64,000 bases of DNA from Sulfuriflexus sp. (GCA_023134145.1 JAGLUW010000031.1:1-64000); one strand, 5' to 3'; shown: positions 37,233 through 49,093, numbered from the stretch's first letter. Notes: generated from the letters alone by a model not told the origin. Program-made: numbers and translations.

Positions 37233-39095
37233 ATGGCACTGTTACAAATATCTGAACCGGGTGAGTCAACCGCACCACACCAACATAGATTGGCGGTGGG
37301 CATTGATCTCGGCACGACTAATTCATTAGTCGCAACCGTAAAAAGCGGTGAAGCGATAACGCTTGCTGATGCAGATGATTGCCATCTGTTGCCATCCGTC
37401 GTGCAATACCTAAAAGATAATTCAATTGTCGTTGGCAGTGCCGCATATCAAGCCGCGGCCACTGATCCTCATAATACAATCAGTTCAGTAAAACGTTTCA
37501 TGGGACGTGGCATCGAAGATGTTCAGCGTGACCCACATGGTTATGAATTTATTGAAACCGAATCTGTGCCACGTATTCGTACGGTGGCAGGTGATGTGAG
37601 TGCGGTTGAAGTTTCAGCCAAGATTTTGGCAACCCTAAAGCAACGCGCGGAAAAAAGTCTGGGTGGCGAGTTAGAAGGTGTCGTGATTACCGTGCCTGCC
37701 TATTTTGATGATGCGCAACGTCAAGCAACTAAAGATTCGGCACGTCTTGCCGGTCTTAAAGTATTACGTCTTCTTAATGAACCAACAGCCGCCGCCGTGG
37801 CCTATGGTTTAGATACCGGCTGCGAAGGTGTGCATGCCATTTATGATTTCGGTGGCGGTACCTTTGACGTTTCAATTTTAAGACTCAACCGTGGTGTGTT
37901 CGAAGTGCTTGCAACCGCAGGTGATTCAGCCCTCGGTGGTGATGACATGGATCGCGCTATTGCAACATGGATGGCCAGCGAAGCTGGCGTTGAGTTGAAT
38001 GATGCTTATTTATTACGCCGCATGATGAATGAGGCACGCCGTGCTAAAGAAGCATTAACGGCATCCAGTTCCGTTGAATTGAGCGTTGAACTTGCAGAAG
38101 GTCAATCATGGAAGGGCCGTTTAGATATTGAACAGTTTAATAAGCTGGTTGATTCACTGATTAAGAAAACCTTAATTCCTTGCAGGCGCGCCATGCGTGA
38201 TGCGGGTGTATCGGCTGACGAGATTCAAGAAGTGGTGATGGTGGGTGGTTCAACCCGTGTGCCACGTGTACGTGAAAAAGTGGGTGAGTTCTTTGCAAAG
38301 CCACCACTGGTTGATATTGATCCAGATAAAGTCGTTGCTATTGGCGCTGCATTACAGGCCGATGTATTGGCCGGAAACAAACCTGATGATGAAATGTTAC
38401 TACTGGATGTTATTCCGCTTTCATTGGGAATAGAAACCATGGGCGGTTTAGTTGAGAAGGTTATTCCACGCAATACAACAATTCCTGTTGCACGTGCTCA
38501 AGAATTTACGACTTTTAAAGATGGCCAAACGGCGATGGCAGTGCATGTGCTGCAAGGTGAACGTGAACTGGTTGATGATTGTCGTTCTCTGGCAAGATTT
38601 GAATTACGTGATATGCCACCCATGGTTGCTGGTGCGGCGCGTATTCTAGTTACTTTTCAAGTTGACGCTGATGGTTTGCTCGAAGTAACCGCAAGCGAAC
38701 AAACCAGTGGCACAGAAGCCAGTGTGCAAGTTAAACCATCTTATGGTCTTGAAGATAATGAAATTGAACGCATGCTGCGTGAGAATTTCGAGCATGCCAA
38801 GGAAGATGTCGAAGCACGTAAGTTACGTGAGCAGCAGGTTGAAGCTGACCGAGTCTATGAAGCCATTGATGCGGCGCTTACGGAAGATGCTGATGCGCTA
38901 CTCAGTGATGAGGAACGTGCGACAATAGTGACTAGTCTGCAGACGCTTAAGAATGCACGTGATAATGAGTCGGCGGCGAAGATTAAATATGCAATTGATG
39001 TCGCGGATAAAGCTACGGCGGAGTTTGCTGCAAAGCGAATGGATGCCAGTATTAACAAGGCCCTCAGTGGTCATACCCTTGATGAATTTGAGTAA
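37233..39095 (+). CDS. hscA: Fe-S assembly chaperone HscA
   Basis: HscA is the Hsp70-family ATPase that drives cluster transfer from IscU. The 620-residue protein has [62 protein letters not shown] and [15 protein letters not shown] in the nucleotide-binding domain, followed by the substrate-binding domain and helical lid. Length and motifs fit HscA. It sits between hscB and fdx. Confidence 0.97.
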   Translation: MALLQISEPGESTAPHQHRLAVGIDLGTTNSLVATVKSGEAITLADADDCHLLPSVVQYLKDNSIVVGSAAYQAAATDPHNTISSVKRFMGRGIEDVQRDPHGYEFIETESVPRIRTVAGDVSAVEVSAKILATLKQRAEKSLGGELEGVVITVPAYFDDAQRQATKDSARLAGLKVLRLLNEPTAAAVAYGLDTGCEGVHAIYDFGGGTFDVSILRLNRGVFEVLATAGDSALGGDDMDRAIATWMASEAGVELNDAYLLRRMMNEARRAKEALTASSSVELSVELAEGQSWKGRLDIEQFNKLVDSLIKKTLIPCRRAMRDAGVSADEIQEVVMVGGSTRVPRVREKVGEFFAKPPLVDIDPDKVVAIGAALQADVLAGNKPDDEMLLLDVIPLSLGIETMGGLVEKVIPRNTTIPVARAQEFTTFKDGQTAMAVHVLQGERELVDDCRSLARFELRDMPPMVAGAARILVTFQVDADGLLEVTASEQTSGTEASVQVKPSYGLEDNEIERMLRENFEHAKEDVEARKLREQQVEADRVYEAIDAALTEDADALLSDEERATIVTSLQTLKNARDNESAAKIKYAIDVADKATAEFAAKRMDASINKALSGHTLDEFE

Positions 39096-39106
39096 CGGAT
39101 AAGTCG

Positions 39107-39445
39107 ATGCCACAGATTATTGTTTTACCTCATGAAGAAATTTGCCCAGAAGGCGCAGTGATTGAAGCCGAGCCAGGCGTCACGATTATTGATGCCGTAT
39201 TGAAAGGCGGGGTTGATATTGAACATGCCTGTGAGAAATCGTGTGCCTGTACAACTTGCCACGTGGTTATTCGTGAAGGTTTTGATTCATTAGATGAGTC
39301 AGATGAAGTGGAAGACGATCTACTTGATAAGGCGTGGGGACTAGAGCCTGATTCGCGACTTAGTTGTCAGGCAGTAGTTGCAGACACTGATCTGGTAATT
39401 GAAATACCTAAATATACAATTAATATGGTCTCAGAGAATCATTAA
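39107..39445 (+). CDS. fdx: [2Fe-2S] ferredoxin of the Isc system
   Basis: This adrenodoxin-like ferredoxin supplies electrons to IscS/IscU during cluster building. The 112-residue protein has the ligand set CEKSCACTTC and a fourth cysteine in RLSCQAVV, and starts PQIIVLPHEEICPEG as usual for Fdx. It ends the continuous part of the isc operon, since a terminator follows 26 bases later. Confidence 0.97.
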   Translation: MPQIIVLPHEEICPEGAVIEAEPGVTIIDAVLKGGVDIEHACEKSCACTTCHVVIREGFDSLDESDEVEDDLLDKAWGLEPDSRLSCQAVVADTDLVIEIPKYTINMVSENH

Positions 39446-39470
39446 CACTTAATTTTTGTATTGTTTTCAT

Positions 39471-39500
39471 AAAGCCCTGCATTCGTGACAGGGCTTTTTT
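39471..39500 (+). terminator. Rho-independent terminator after fdx
   Basis: A nine base-pair stem (AAAGCCCTG / CAGGGCTTT) is followed by a T run, giving a strong plus-strand terminator. It separates the isc operon from the histidine kinase gene. Confidence 0.88.
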
Positions 39501-39618
39501 ATTGTTACTTACGTATTCGATGATGCTAGTGTGTGGCTTCGTAATGTGAATATAATCGTTATACATGAAATGAATTCTATATTGATGCAACTACAATAAT
39601 AAAGGGTGTACAGGGAAT

Positions 39619-42264
39619 ATGAAGACTCAATTAGACAGCACAGGAATCCAGCATTATTTTGGTTTCCGATATATTGATCTGCTTATTCCTATTTTATTAT
39701 CTGTATTGCTTGTTGCGATTTATCAATTTAATTTTCTTCTCTTTCATACGCTAGCAGAAACGTTTGCCATTGTTATTGCCATCTTGTTGGCGGTGGTTTC
39801 CTGGTACATGTACCCGTTCACACGCAATAATTTTTTGATGTATCTGGGCTGTGGTTATATTTGGGTTGGGGTGCTTGATATGCTGCATACCCTGGCTTAC
39901 GAAGGAATGCCAATATTTGAATCGAATGGAGCAAATATTAGTGTGCAATTCTGGATTGGCACACGATTTATTGAGGCATTTTTACTATTAAGTGCACCCT
40001 GGTTTTTACGCCATAGCTTAAACCGTTCTCTTGCTTTATTTTCCTATATGTTGATTGCCGTTATATTGATCTTGGCTATCTTTCTGGAAATATTCCCGGT
40101 TGGGTACATTGAAGGGGAAGGGCTGACTACATTTAAAATAATTAGTGAATATATAATTATGAGTATTCTTGGTGCAGCTATTTTCTACCTTCAGAGCCAA
40201 CATGCCCTTATCGATAAGCGGATCTTAAATACATTGATATTGTCAATTTCTTTTACGATGATATCAGAATTCGCATTTACCTTTTATGTAAGCGTTTATG
40301 GTTTTTCGAATATGGTTGGTCATATTTTTAAAATATTCTCATACTGGTTTATTTTCCAGTCAATGATTCGCGCTACCTTGCAGGAACCCTTTCATGCGAT
40401 GTCGAGAAGCGCTAGTACCTATGATGCAATTCCTGATGCAACGGTTGTTGTTGATCACGAGGGTATTATTCGTCAAGCAAATCTCAGTGCCGCTCGGCTT
40501 GCTGGTATAGAGGTTGAGGAGCTTATTGGTAATAGTAGTCATGCTACTTATCATCCTGATGGAACGACAGAAGAACAATGCCCTGTTTGTCAAACAGCTA
40601 TGCTAGGAAAAGGGGGTTCAGAAATAGAATTAGAAGTTGGCCGGCTTGGTAAATGGTTATCTTTTTCGCATTCACCTATCTTGAAGCTACATGGTCTTGA
40701 GGGTTCAGTAGAGGTGATTCGTGATGTCACCAAGAAAGTGGAATCGCGTGCCGCATATAATAAGTTGGCTGCGTTAAAGGATGCCATCGTTGATAATTTG
40801 CCGATGATGCTGTTTGTAAAAAATGCCGGAGATCATCGTTATGTAGAATGGAATAAGGCGGCGGAAGAATTAACTGGTGTTAGTAAAGAAGAAATGCTGG
40901 GTAAAGACGATTATGATTTTTGGCCTGAAGAGCAGGCGGACTTCTTTATTGAGAAAGATAAGGATGTATTAGAAAATGGTGAATTGTTAGATATCCCTCA
41001 GGAACCAATATCAACACACAAAGGCGAGAAGATACTGCACACAAAGAAGATACCGATTTATAGCAAAGAAGGTGATGCGAGTTTCTTGCTGGGGATTTCT
41101 GAAGATATTACTGAAAAATTGCAAACCGAAGAGATGTTACGTCGCTCACAAAAGATGGATGCACTAGGCAAGTTAACTGGCGGCATTGCGCATGACTACA
41201 ACAATACACTTGGCGTTATTATAGGTTTTTCTGAACTCATAAAAACAGGTTCATTAAGCGAAGATAAGATTAAAGATTTTGCTGATCAGATTCATCGTGC
41301 TGGGGAACGTGGAGCAAAATTGACTCAGAAATTATTGAGTATTTCTAAAATGAAGCCGTTCACGGCTGAAGCTGTGGATATAAATAAACTGATTAATGAT
41401 GAGGAGCTCATGATTGAGCGTACACTCACTGCGCGAATAAAATGTGAATTTGATCTTGCTCCTGATCTTTGGGATGTGTTGTTGGACCAAAGTGATTTTG
41501 AAGATAGCTTGCTCAATATCAGTATTAATGCGATGCATGCCATTAAAGGTAATGGCACATTCAATATTGTTACCAATAACGTATCTTTATCTGGAATTGA
41601 TGCGGCATCTCTGGATGTTTCAGAAGGAGATTACGTTAGTGTTAGTTTTACGGATAGTGGTTGCGGGATAGAAACTGAATCTCTGAACAGAATATTCGAT
41701 CCATTCGTCACTAGCAAAGGTGATCTTGGTACGGGCCTTGGTCTAAGTCAGGTCTATGGTTTTGTTCAACGAAGTGGTGGTGCTATTACTGTAACATCGG
41801 AAATCGGCAAAGGAAGTCAATTTACACTTTATTTCCCACGTTTGAACGAAGAGCGTGATACCTCAATAGCAGAATCAAATTCGACAGAAAATCTATTGCA
41901 AGGTAATGAATCTATTCTTGTCGTTGATGATGAGGCTTCTTTGCAAAAATTGTTTCAGAGTAGTTTAACTGGATATGGATATCAGGTGACTTGTGCCTCA
42001 ACGGTCGAGGATGCATTGGAGATATTATCAGGCCAACATGTCGACGTCATAGTCAGCGATGTCATTATGCCGGGAATGAATGGCTTTGAGCTGGCCGAGC
42101 AGGTACGTGTAGATTACCCAAATATAAAGGTACAACTTATTAGTGGCTTTAACGATAAGACGAATCTGCAAGGTAGTGGTTCTACATTTGAAAAGAGTAT
42201 CCTCACCAAGCCATTCAGTCAGGAGGACCTGGCAAAACGAATCAGGTTATTGCTGGATAGTTGA
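39619..42264 (+). CDS. MASE3 hybrid sensor histidine kinase
   Basis: The 881-residue protein starts with a MASE3-type block of several membrane segments (about 15-250, including [12 protein letters not shown] and [20 protein letters not shown]). Two PAS domains follow (about 262-370, containing CPVCQ, and 380-500), then a HisKA domain with the phosphoacceptor in [12 protein letters not shown] (about His 525), an HATPase with DSGCGIE and [12 protein letters not shown], and a C-terminal receiver with the phosphoacceptor in [13 protein letters not shown] (about Asp 814). The MASE3 signal is unknown. It has its own spacing after the fdx terminator and no separate response regulator next to it, so its output probably lies elsewhere. 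It separates fdx from iscX. Confidence 0.92.
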   Translation: MKTQLDSTGIQHYFGFRYIDLLIPILLSVLLVAIYQFNFLLFHTLAETFAIVIAILLAVVSWYMYPFTRNNFLMYLGCGYIWVGVLDMLHTLAYEGMPIFESNGANISVQFWIGTRFIEAFLLLSAPWFLRHSLNRSLALFSYMLIAVILILAIFLEIFPVGYIEGEGLTTFKIISEYIIMSILGAAIFYLQSQHALIDKRILNTLILSISFTMISEFAFTFYVSVYGFSNMVGHIFKIFSYWFIFQSMIRATLQEPFHAMSRSASTYDAIPDATVVVDHEGIIRQANLSAARLAGIEVEELIGNSSHATYHPDGTTEEQCPVCQTAMLGKGGSEIELEVGRLGKWLSFSHSPILKLHGLEGSVEVIRDVTKKVESRAAYNKLAALKDAIVDNLPMMLFVKNAGDHRYVEWNKAAEELTGVSKEEMLGKDDYDFWPEEQADFFIEKDKDVLENGELLDIPQEPISTHKGEKILHTKKIPIYSKEGDASFLLGISEDITEKLQTEEMLRRSQKMDALGKLTGGIAHDYNNTLGVIIGFSELIKTGSLSEDKIKDFADQIHRAGERGAKLTQKLLSISKMKPFTAEAVDINKLINDEELMIERTLTARIKCEFDLAPDLWDVLLDQSDFEDSLLNISINAMHAIKGNGTFNIVTNNVSLSGIDAASLDVSEGDYVSVSFTDSGCGIETESLNRIFDPFVTSKGDLGTGLGLSQVYGFVQRSGGAITVTSEIGKGSQFTLYFPRLNEERDTSIAESNSTENLLQGNESILVVDDEASLQKLFQSSLTGYGYQVTCASTVEDALEILSGQHVDVIVSDVIMPGMNGFELAEQVRVDYPNIKVQLISGFNDKTNLQGSGSTFEKSILTKPFSQEDLAKRIRLLLDS

Positions 42265-42299
42265 GCTAAATATCATAGGCTTATCTAGTCCATATTGGC

Positions 42300-42329
42300 T
42301 TGCTGAGATGGTTCGGCATAGGCTAATAT
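42300..42329 (+). promoter_or_regulatory. Possible promoter of iscX
   Basis: TTGCTG, 18 bases and TAATAT lie in the gap after the kinase gene, about 40 bases before iscX. A local promoter would free iscX from the kinase transcript. The match is moderate. Confidence 0.35.
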
Positions 42330-42370
42330 GCGCCAAATTAAGTAAATTAATAATCGATAGAGTGACGAAT

Positions 42371-42571
42371 ATGAGCCTGAAATGGACTGATACCCTCGAT
42401 ATTGCCATTGAACTGGATGATGCCCATCCTGAGGTAGACCCGAAAACAGTACGATTTACTGATCTGCACCAATGGGTCTGTGAACTGGGAGACTTTGATG
42501 ATGATCCTGAAAGATCCGGTGAAAAGATCCTTGAAGCGATACAAATGCACTGGATCGAAGAACGGGACTAA
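42371..42571 (+). CDS. iscX: Fe-S assembly accessory protein IscX
   Basis: IscX is a small acidic protein that binds IscS and modulates iron supply or desulfurase activity. The 66-residue protein [20 protein letters not shown] has the full family length and the family tail with MHWIEERD. The frame is open further upstream, into the kinase gene, but the family start at ATG 42371 is clear. It is displaced from its usual place directly after fdx by the inserted kinase. Confidence 0.95.
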   Translation: MSLKWTDTLDIAIELDDAHPEVDPKTVRFTDLHQWVCELGDFDDDPERSGEKILEAIQMHWIEERD

Positions 42572-42650
42572 AAATAGTCCAAAATAGCTTGTTTAAGGCA
42601 TTGTTCTAACCTCATTCTGGGGCTAGAATGCACCCTCTTTTTTCCCCGTA

Positions 42651-42677
42651 AACCCGCGTATTTCCGCGGGTTTTTAT
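42651..42677 (+). terminator. Rho-independent terminator between iscX and ndk
   Basis: An eight base-pair stem (AACCCGCG / CGCGGGTT, six-base loop) followed by a T run lies 80 bases after the iscX stop. Confidence 0.85.
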
Positions 42678-42714
42678 GTTATTGTAATATTCCGATGTGG
42701 AGTTTCCCTGTACT

Positions 42715-43146
42715 ATGGCAATTGAACGAACACTTTCTATTATTAAACCAGATGCTGTTGCGAAGAATGTCATTGGCGAGATCATTAGCCGCTTTGAGAG
42801 AGGTGGATTACGCGTGATCGCAGCAAGGATGATACAGCTGAGCCGTGAGCAAGCTGAAGGTTTTTATGCCGTTCATAAGGATCGCCCATTTTTTAACGAT
42901 CTGGTTGAGTTTATGATATCGGGTCCGGTGATGGTGCAGGCACTGGAAGGTGAAAATGCGATAGCCAAAAATCGTGAGCTAATGGGGGCAACTAACCCAA
43001 GTGATGCAGCTAAGGGAACGATTCGTGCTGATTTTGCTCAAACAGTAGATGAGAACGCTGTACATGGTTCCGACGCGGCCGAGACTGCCGCAGTCGAGGT
43101 TGAATATTTCTTTGGAGACGATGGGGTTTGCGAACGCAAACGCTAA
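42715..43146 (+). CDS. ndk: Nucleoside diphosphate kinase
   Basis: Ndk balances nucleoside triphosphate pools by transferring the gamma phosphate through a phosphohistidine. The 143-residue protein, the usual length, begins [18 protein letters not shown] and has the active-site histidine in [18 protein letters not shown] 42715 is fixed by the family start. The gene is 25 bases before rlmN, a common gammaproteobacterial pair. Confidence 0.97.
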   Translation: MAIERTLSIIKPDAVAKNVIGEIISRFERGGLRVIAARMIQLSREQAEGFYAVHKDRPFFNDLVEFMISGPVMVQALEGENAIAKNRELMGATNPSDAAKGTIRADFAQTVDENAVHGSDAAETAAVEVEYFFGDDGVCERKR

Positions 43147-43171
43147 GAGTCGTCTACTTTTAGGGCAAGTA

Positions 43172-44278
43172 ATGCCGGAACAGTCAGAAAAAATGAATTT
43201 GCTTGATCTTGATCGAGCAGCAATGGAGGCTTTCTTTACCAGTATTGGAGAGAAGGCCTTTCGTGCGTCTCAGGTCATGAAATGGATTCATCAGCACCGT
43301 GTAACCGACATTGCTGAAATGAACAATTTGAGTAAATCGCTGCGAGATAATTTGCAAGCGATGGCTGAAGTTAGATTGCCCGAGGTTGTTGTTGATCAGA
43401 AATCAGAAGACGGTACACGTAAGTGGTTATTGCAACTTGATTCTGGAAACAGTATTGAGACGGTCTTCATACCCGAGGGTTCGCGCGGTACATTGTGTGT
43501 TTCATCACAGATTGGTTGTGCCCTAGAGTGTAGTTTCTGTGCAACGGGTAAACAGGGTTTTAACCGGAACCTGACGGCAGGTGAAATTATTAGTCAGGTG
43601 TTGGTTGCGAATCATGCGCTCGGTTTTGATAAAGACGGTGATCGCATTATCACCAATGTTGTGATGATGGGAATGGGCGAGCCATTACTGAATTTTGATA
43701 ATGTGGTAAGTGCCATGAGCATCATGATGGATGATTTTGCTTACGGTCTGTCGAAGAGACGGATCACCTTGAGCACAGCGGGTGTTGTTCCTGCATTAGA
43801 ACGTCTACGTGAGGTAATGGACGTGAGTTTGGCATTATCGTTACATGCGCCAAACAATACCTTGCGAGATGTTTTAGTACCGCTGAATAAAAAATATCCA
43901 ATTAAAGAAACATTGGCGGCATGTAAAGATTATTTTTCAGATAAGAAGCATCGCTACCTAACAGTAGAGTATGTGATGTTGAAAGGGGTTAATGACAAGC
44001 CCGAACATGCACGAGAATTAGCGGCGTTACTTAAAAATATGCCATCGAAAGTAAATTTAATTCCGTTTAATCCTTTTTCTGAATCGGATTATGAGCGTTC
44101 TTCGCAAAAGGTAATAAATAACTTCCGTGACATTTTAGTTAGTCAGGGTTTGACAGTGATGACGCGTAAAACACGCGGTGATGATATTGATGCGGCATGC
44201 GGGCAATTAGCCGGTCGTGTAAAAGATAAAACCAAGCGCACGCAAAGACGTGTGCAAATGCAGGTAGGAGCAAAATAA
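43172..44278 (+). CDS. rlmN: Dual-specificity 23S rRNA/tRNA adenine-C2 methyltransferase RlmN
   Basis: RlmN is a radical SAM enzyme that methylates A2503 of 23S rRNA and A37 of some tRNAs. The 368-residue protein has the 4Fe-4S motif [15 protein letters not shown] and the catalytic C-terminal cysteine in [15 protein letters not shown] 43172 with AGGG six bases upstream is preferred; starts inside ndk are in frame but lack support. It ends two bases before pilF. Confidence 0.96.
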   Translation: MPEQSEKMNLLDLDRAAMEAFFTSIGEKAFRASQVMKWIHQHRVTDIAEMNNLSKSLRDNLQAMAEVRLPEVVVDQKSEDGTRKWLLQLDSGNSIETVFIPEGSRGTLCVSSQIGCALECSFCATGKQGFNRNLTAGEIISQVLVANHALGFDKDGDRIITNVVMMGMGEPLLNFDNVVSAMSIMMDDFAYGLSKRRITLSTAGVVPALERLREVMDVSLALSLHAPNNTLRDVLVPLNKKYPIKETLAACKDYFSDKKHRYLTVEYVMLKGVNDKPEHARELAALLKNMPSKVNLIPFNPFSESDYERSSQKVINNFRDILVSQGLTVMTRKTRGDDIDAACGQLAGRVKDKTKRTQRRVQMQVGAK

Positions 44279-44280
44279 TA

Positions 44281-45072
44281 ATGATAAAAAAATCTATTCA
44301 TGCAGGCCTAGTGTTATCTGCGCTGTTACTTGTCAGCGCCTGTTCGGGTAGTGGTGGCTATTCTGGCGGTGATGATGAGACTGATTTAATTATTCAACCT
44401 AAAGGCGACAAGCTAGCTGAAACGAATGTAAAACTAGGTGTGGGTTATATGCAGCAAGGTAACTATGAATATGCCTTGTTAAAATTTCGTAAGGCACTTG
44501 AGATAGATGACAACTTGCCAAATGGTCATTATGCGATTGCACTATTGTATGATCGCCTAGGAAAGCCAAATGCGGCAGCTAAACACTTTGAGCGAGCAAC
44601 AGAAATAAACCCACAGTATTCAGATGCACATAATGCTTATGCCGCTTTTCTTTGTCGTAAGAAACAATATGACCGTGCTGATGAAAAGTTTAGAAAAGCA
44701 TTAGCGAACCCATTATATCGTTCACATGCATTGGTGCGAGTAAATGCAGGACTTTGTGCACTGCGTGCAGGTAATACAAAGCGTGCAGAAAATTATTTCC
44801 GCAATTTATTGAAGGGGAATCCGCGGCACGCGACGGCATTATTTCAGATGGCAAAGATCAATCTGGATGCGCAACGTTTTTTGCAAGCACGAGGTTATAT
44901 TCAACGCTATGGCGCGGTGACTAAGCATACGGCACAAAGCTTGTTAGTTGGCTTGAAAATTGAAAGAGTGTTGGGTGGTAAAAATGACTTAGCGAAGTAT
45001 GCATTGTTACTACAACATAAATTCCCTGACTCAGATGAATCGCAAGAATTATTGGAGTCAGAACGAAGATGA
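44281..45072 (+). CDS. pilF: Type IV pilus biogenesis TPR lipoprotein PilF/PilW
   Basis: PilF is the outer membrane lipoprotein (pilotin) that helps assemble the type IV pilus secretin. The 263-residue protein has a lipoprotein signal with lipobox LLVSAC, then a series of TPR repeats (for example GVGYMQQGNYEYALLKFRKA and ALLYDRLGKPNAAAKHFERA). TAGGAG lies upstream. It sits between rlmN and rodZ, the conserved order in gammaproteobacteria, and overlaps rodZ by four bases. Confidence 0.92.
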   Translation: MIKKSIHAGLVLSALLLVSACSGSGGYSGGDDETDLIIQPKGDKLAETNVKLGVGYMQQGNYEYALLKFRKALEIDDNLPNGHYAIALLYDRLGKPNAAAKHFERATEINPQYSDAHNAYAAFLCRKKQYDRADEKFRKALANPLYRSHALVRVNAGLCALRAGNTKRAENYFRNLLKGNPRHATALFQMAKINLDAQRFLQARGYIQRYGAVTKHTAQSLLVGLKIERVLGGKNDLAKYALLLQHKFPDSDESQELLESERR

Positions 45073-45974
45073 GTGACAGTAGTTCTGAAGCACAGCAAGA
45101 ACAACCCAGTTATTCATTCGGTAAGCGTTTGGCGAGTGCGCGTGGTGCATTGAATCTTTCTCGAGAAGAGGTTTCGAAACAATTGCGACTGGGTGTGGAT
45201 ATTATTGTCGCACTTGAAGAGGAAGATTACACAAAGTTAACAGTACCTATTTTTGTGAACGGTTATTTACGTAATTATGCGGGCTTATTAAAAATCCCAG
45301 CGGAGCCATTATTGGCTGCTTATAGTCAGATTCAAGTAGAGTCACCGATCTTAGTGGCTGATGCGGCACGAAAACCTAAAGCTTCATACAGTAAATTATT
45401 AGTGAAGACAGCCAGTTTATTAATTGTGCTTGTTTTGATTGCCGGAATTATTTCATGGGTGCAAAGTCAGGATTTTGATTTTTCCTCATTGTCTGATTTC
45501 AATAATCAGAAATTAGAACCTGAATCAGTTGAGCCGGTAGCAGCACTCGTGCCGTTACCAGAATTGATTGAAGAAAGTGAATTGCCCATAGATGAGAATA
45601 TTGATCTTCCTGAGGTAGCGGTTGAGGTAGCGGTTGAGGAAGTGGTAATAGAAGAGCCAGTGCCTCTTGTTGCAGACGTGGTTGCGGCTCCAGAGGTGAA
45701 AAAAGTACCTGAGCCTTTAGTTGTTAAAAACAAAGCCCTGATTGTTGTTAGTGAAGATAGTTGGGTTGAAGTCAGTGATAGTGATGGTAAGCGATTGATT
45801 TACGACTTATTGCGTGCAAATAAAGAATATTTAGTATCAGGTAGCACCCCATTTAAAGTGTTTCTGGGTAACGCGAAGGCGGTCAGAATCGAGTATAATG
45901 GCGAACTGATTAATCTGGGTAAGTATACGAGAGGAAATCTTGCGCGCTTTAGGCTTGGCGCAGCGGGAGAGTAA
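45069..45974 (+). CDS. rodZ: Cell-shape protein RodZ
   Basis: RodZ links MreB to the membrane and supports rod-shaped growth. The 301-residue protein has an N-terminal helix-turn-helix ([20 protein letters not shown]), one membrane segment near residue 120 ([16 protein letters not shown]), a Val/Glu/Pro-rich linker with repeated EVAVE units, and the C-terminal periplasmic domain with [15 protein letters not shown]. The start overlaps the pilF stop, and ispG follows within five bases. Confidence 0.93.
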   Translation: MSDSSSEAQQEQPSYSFGKRLASARGALNLSREEVSKQLRLGVDIIVALEEEDYTKLTVPIFVNGYLRNYAGLLKIPAEPLLAAYSQIQVESPILVADAARKPKASYSKLLVKTASLLIVLVLIAGIISWVQSQDFDFSSLSDFNNQKLEPESVEPVAALVPLPELIEESELPIDENIDLPEVAVEVAVEEVVIEEPVPLVADVVAAPEVKKVPEPLVVKNKALIVVSEDSWVEVSDSDGKRLIYDLLRANKEYLVSGSTPFKVFLGNAKAVRIEYNGELINLGKYTRGNLARFRLGAAGE

Positions 45975-45978
45975 GGCG

Positions 45979-47109
45979 ATGAGTTTTAAGGTTGATATTA
46001 AACGACGTAAGTCGAGACAAATTATGGTTGGCAACGTTGCTGTTGGTGGCGATGCTCCTGTGTCTGTTCAAAGTATGACGAATACTGAAACCTGTGATGT
46101 GGATGCGACGGTTGGTCAACTACAAGCATTGGAACGTGCTGGTGCAGATATTGTTCGTGTTTCGATTCCAAGTATGGACGCAGCTGATGCTTTTGCAAAA
46201 ATTCGTAAGCGAGTTACGTTGCCGTTGATTACCGATATTCATTTTGATTATAAAATTGCATTACGTGTTGCTGAGTTGGGTGCAGATTGCCTGCGAATTA
46301 ACCCCGGCAATATCGGACGTGAAGATCGTGTACGTGCGGTCGTTGATAGTGCGCGTGATCATGGTATTCCAATTCGCATTGGTGTTAATGCAGGTTCTCT
46401 GGAGAAAGATTTACAAAAGAAATACGGCGAGCCAACACCCGCTGCATTAGTTGAATCTGCGATGCGTCATATTGATATTCTCGATAAATTAGATTTCCAA
46501 GAATATAAAATTAGTCTTAAAGCATCTGATGTACACACAACGGTTGCGGCCTACCGTGAACTTGCAGGTCAGATTGAACAGCCGTTACATCTGGGCATTA
46601 CTGAAGCCGGTGCGGCGCGTTCAGGTGCGGTTAAATCTGCAATTGGTTTAGGCATGTTACTGAATGATGGTATCGGCGATACAATTCGTGTTTCTTTAGC
46701 GGCTGATCCGGTAGAAGAAATCAAAGTTGGTTTTGATATTCTAAAAAGCTTACATATTCGCAGTAAGGGTGTGAATCTAATCGCATGTCCTTCATGTTCG
46801 CGACAAGAATTTGATGTTATTAAAACCGTGAATGCATTAGAAGCTAGGTTTGAAGATATTATTGAACCGATTGATGTTGCGGTTATTGGTTGTGTTGTAA
46901 ATGGCCCTGGTGAAGCGAAAGCCGTGAATGTTGGCCTTACAGGTGGTTCACCGAATCTTCTTTATATAAATGGTAAACCAGATCATAAAGTTGAAGATGA
47001 AGATTTGGTTGATGAGATTGAACGCGTTGTCCGTGATTTCATTGCGAATCGCAGTAAAGAAGATAACAACAACGAATTAAAAGTTACTGTGCAAACAGCT
47101 AGCAACTAG
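45979..47109 (+). CDS. ispG: 4-hydroxy-3-methylbut-2-enyl diphosphate synthase
   Basis: IspG reduces MEcPP to HMBPP with a 4Fe-4S cluster in the non-mevalonate isoprenoid pathway. The 376-residue protein starts [20 protein letters not shown], has [11 protein letters not shown], and carries cluster cysteines in [13 protein letters not shown] and [12 protein letters not shown] 45979 overlaps the GGGAGAGTAAGG region at the end of rodZ, which supports translational coupling. It is an Fe-S enzyme located near the isc genes. Confidence 0.97.
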   Translation: MSFKVDIKRRKSRQIMVGNVAVGGDAPVSVQSMTNTETCDVDATVGQLQALERAGADIVRVSIPSMDAADAFAKIRKRVTLPLITDIHFDYKIALRVAELGADCLRINPGNIGREDRVRAVVDSARDHGIPIRIGVNAGSLEKDLQKKYGEPTPAALVESAMRHIDILDKLDFQEYKISLKASDVHTTVAAYRELAGQIEQPLHLGITEAGAARSGAVKSAIGLGMLLNDGIGDTIRVSLAADPVEEIKVGFDILKSLHIRSKGVNLIACPSCSRQEFDVIKTVNALEARFEDIIEPIDVAVIGCVVNGPGEAKAVNVGLTGGSPNLLYINGKPDHKVEDEDLVDEIERVVRDFIANRSKEDNNNELKVTVQTASN

Positions 47110-47156
47110 TTAGTTAGCAATTGCACTGTTTTATTAAGATTTAGAGGTACGTTACG

Positions 47157-48431
47157 TTGGCTAAGAAGATCCAGGCGATCCGGGGTATGCATGACACACT
47201 TCCGGAACAAACTCCGCGCTGGCAACATCTAGAAAAAACGGTTTCTGATTTACTTCAGTCATATGGTTACGGTGAAATTCGTATGCCGGTGGTTGAAATG
47301 ACAGAATTGTTTTGTCGTTCTATTGGTGAAGTTACCGATATTGTTGAAAAAGAGATGTACAGTTTTGAAGACCGTAATGGCGATAGCCTGACATTGCGAC
47401 CAGAAGGTACAGCTAGTTGTGTGCGTGCTTGTATGGAAAATGGTTTGCTACATAACCAAGTACAAAAGCTTTGGTATAAAGGTCCTATGTTTCGTCACGA
47501 ACGTCCACAGAAAGGGCGTTACCGACAGTTTCATCAAGTCGGCGTGGAAACATTTGGTTTAGCGGGTCCAGATATTGATGCTGAACTGATCTGTATGACG
47601 GCAAGACTTTGGCCTGCATTAGGTCTTAAAGATATTAAGTTACAACTTAACTCTCTTGGTAGTAGTGACGCACGTGCCAACTACAGAGAAAAGTTAGTTG
47701 AGTATTACAATCAACATGCAGCGAAGTTGGATGAAGATAGTCAACGCCGCTTAAAGACAAATCCTTTACGCATCTTGGATAGTAAGAATCCAGAGATGCA
47801 GGCATTGAATGAAGCCGCGCCTAAGTTGATGGATTATCTTGATGATGATTCGCGACAGCATTTTGAGCGTTTGCGTGAGTTGCTTGATGCTGCGGGTGTT
47901 GAATACACCATTAATCCAAGATTGGTACGTGGTTTGGATTATTACTGCAAAACGGTATTTGAATGGGTCACTGATAAGTTAGGTGCCCAGGGAACAGTTT
48001 GTGCTGGCGGTCGTTTTGATGGGCTTGTTGAGCAGTTAGGTGGTAAGCCAGTACCTGCATCCGGATTTGCAATGGGCTTAGAGCGTTTAATTTCTCTAAT
48101 GGAAGATGACAATGTTGTTTTCCCCACGCGGCCTGCACATGCTTATCTTGTTATGTTTGGTGATGAAGCTGAAAAGCTCGGATTGCAATTGGCGGAACAG
48201 CTACGCAATGAAGTGACTGACTTACGTCTAGTGATGAATTGTGGTGGCGGTAGTTTTAAAAGTCAGTTTAAGAAAGCAGATAAAAGTAATGCTTTGTTTG
48301 CGATTATCATCGGTGAAGATGAGATCAATAACGGCACAGTATCAATGAAAAATTTACGAGAAAAATCAGAACAGCAAACAGTTCAGCAATCTGAATTAGC
48401 TGAGCAATTGAATAAGATCGTTCGGGGGTAG
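47157..48431 (+). CDS. hisS: Histidyl-tRNA synthetase
   Basis: HisS charges tRNA-His. The 424-residue class II synthetase has [16 protein letters not shown], the motif 2 region [19 protein letters not shown], the histidine-specific [15 protein letters not shown], and the C-terminal anticodon domain. The family start maps to a TTG at 47157 with GAGG nine bases upstream; no ATG is available at that point. The TTG may limit expression. It lies between ispG and yfgM. Confidence 0.96.
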   Translation: MAKKIQAIRGMHDTLPEQTPRWQHLEKTVSDLLQSYGYGEIRMPVVEMTELFCRSIGEVTDIVEKEMYSFEDRNGDSLTLRPEGTASCVRACMENGLLHNQVQKLWYKGPMFRHERPQKGRYRQFHQVGVETFGLAGPDIDAELICMTARLWPALGLKDIKLQLNSLGSSDARANYREKLVEYYNQHAAKLDEDSQRRLKTNPLRILDSKNPEMQALNEAAPKLMDYLDDDSRQHFERLRELLDAAGVEYTINPRLVRGLDYYCKTVFEWVTDKLGAQGTVCAGGRFDGLVEQLGGKPVPASGFAMGLERLISLMEDDNVVFPTRPAHAYLVMFGDEAEKLGLQLAEQLRNEVTDLRLVMNCGGGSFKSQFKKADKSNALFAIIIGEDEINNGTVSMKNLREKSEQQTVQQSELAEQLNKIVRG

Positions 48432-48433
48432 AC

Positions 48434-49093
48434 GTGGCAGATCATTTAACAGAAGAGCAACAAGTAGAAGCCATTAAAAGATGGTGGAAAGAAAATGGTG
48501 TAGCAGTGATTGCGGGCTTAGTGCTCGGTTCCTTAGCACTATTTGGTTGGCGTGGTTGGGGAGAGTATAAAGACACACAAGCGGCAGAAGCCTTTGTTTT
48601 GTACAGTGACTTCCAAAAAAGTTTGGCTGCGAATGATGTTGATTCAATGACAACGTTAAAGTCGCAACTCTTTACTGATTATACCGCAACGCCTTATGCG
48701 CCTTTAGTTGCTTTGGCGGCGGCAAAGAAAGCCGTAGAAAATAATGACATGAAATCAGCCAAAGATAGTTTGCAGTGGGTGTTAGATAATACGCGCCAGA
48801 ATCAAATTCAGCATACAGCTAGAGTAAGGCTGATTTCGTTAATGGTTAATGATGCCGAATATGATGCGGCATTAACATTGTTGACGGTGAAAAATACCGG
48901 TGGTTATACGGCAGTTTATGAAGAATTACGTGGTGATGTTTTGCTTGCTAAAGGTGATGTTACTGCTGCACATGCTGCTTATGATAAAGCATTGCAAAGT
49001 GACGGCTTGTCACCAGAAGGCAGGGATTCGGTTAATGTGAAATACGCAGATACACAATCTGCCGTCATCGAAAAGTCGGAGACAGCTAAATGA
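48434..49093 (+). CDS. yfgM: YfgM family TPR protein (ancillary SecYEG translocon subunit)
   Basis: YfgM is a single-span inner membrane protein with periplasmic TPR repeats that joins the SecYEG-PpiD chaperone network. The 219-residue protein has HLTEEQQVEAIKRWWKENG at the N-terminus, a membrane segment near residue 25 (GVAVIAGLVLGSLALFGW) and helical repeats after it. The start is a GTG with GGGGG upstream. It overlaps bamB by four bases, the usual arrangement. Confidence 0.93.
   Translation: MADHLTEEQQVEAIKRWWKENGVAVIAGLVLGSLALFGWRGWGEYKDTQAAEAFVLYSDFQKSLAANDVDSMTTLKSQLFTDYTATPYAPLVALAAAKKAVENNDMKSAKDSLQWVLDNTRQNQIQHTARVRLISLMVNDAEYDAALTLLTVKNTGGYTAVYEELRGDVLLAKGDVTAAHAAYDKALQSDGLSPEGRDSVNVKYADTQSAVIEKSETAK

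Noticed and set aside
42143-42370. N-terminal extension of IscX reaching into the kinase gene
   Set aside because: IscX is 66 residues in its family and the start at 42371 aligns with it; the extension is only an open frame overlapping the receiver domain.
43049-43171. N-terminal extension of RlmN overlapping ndk
   Set aside because: The AGGG site and the family start support 43172; the upstream frame overlaps conserved Ndk codons.
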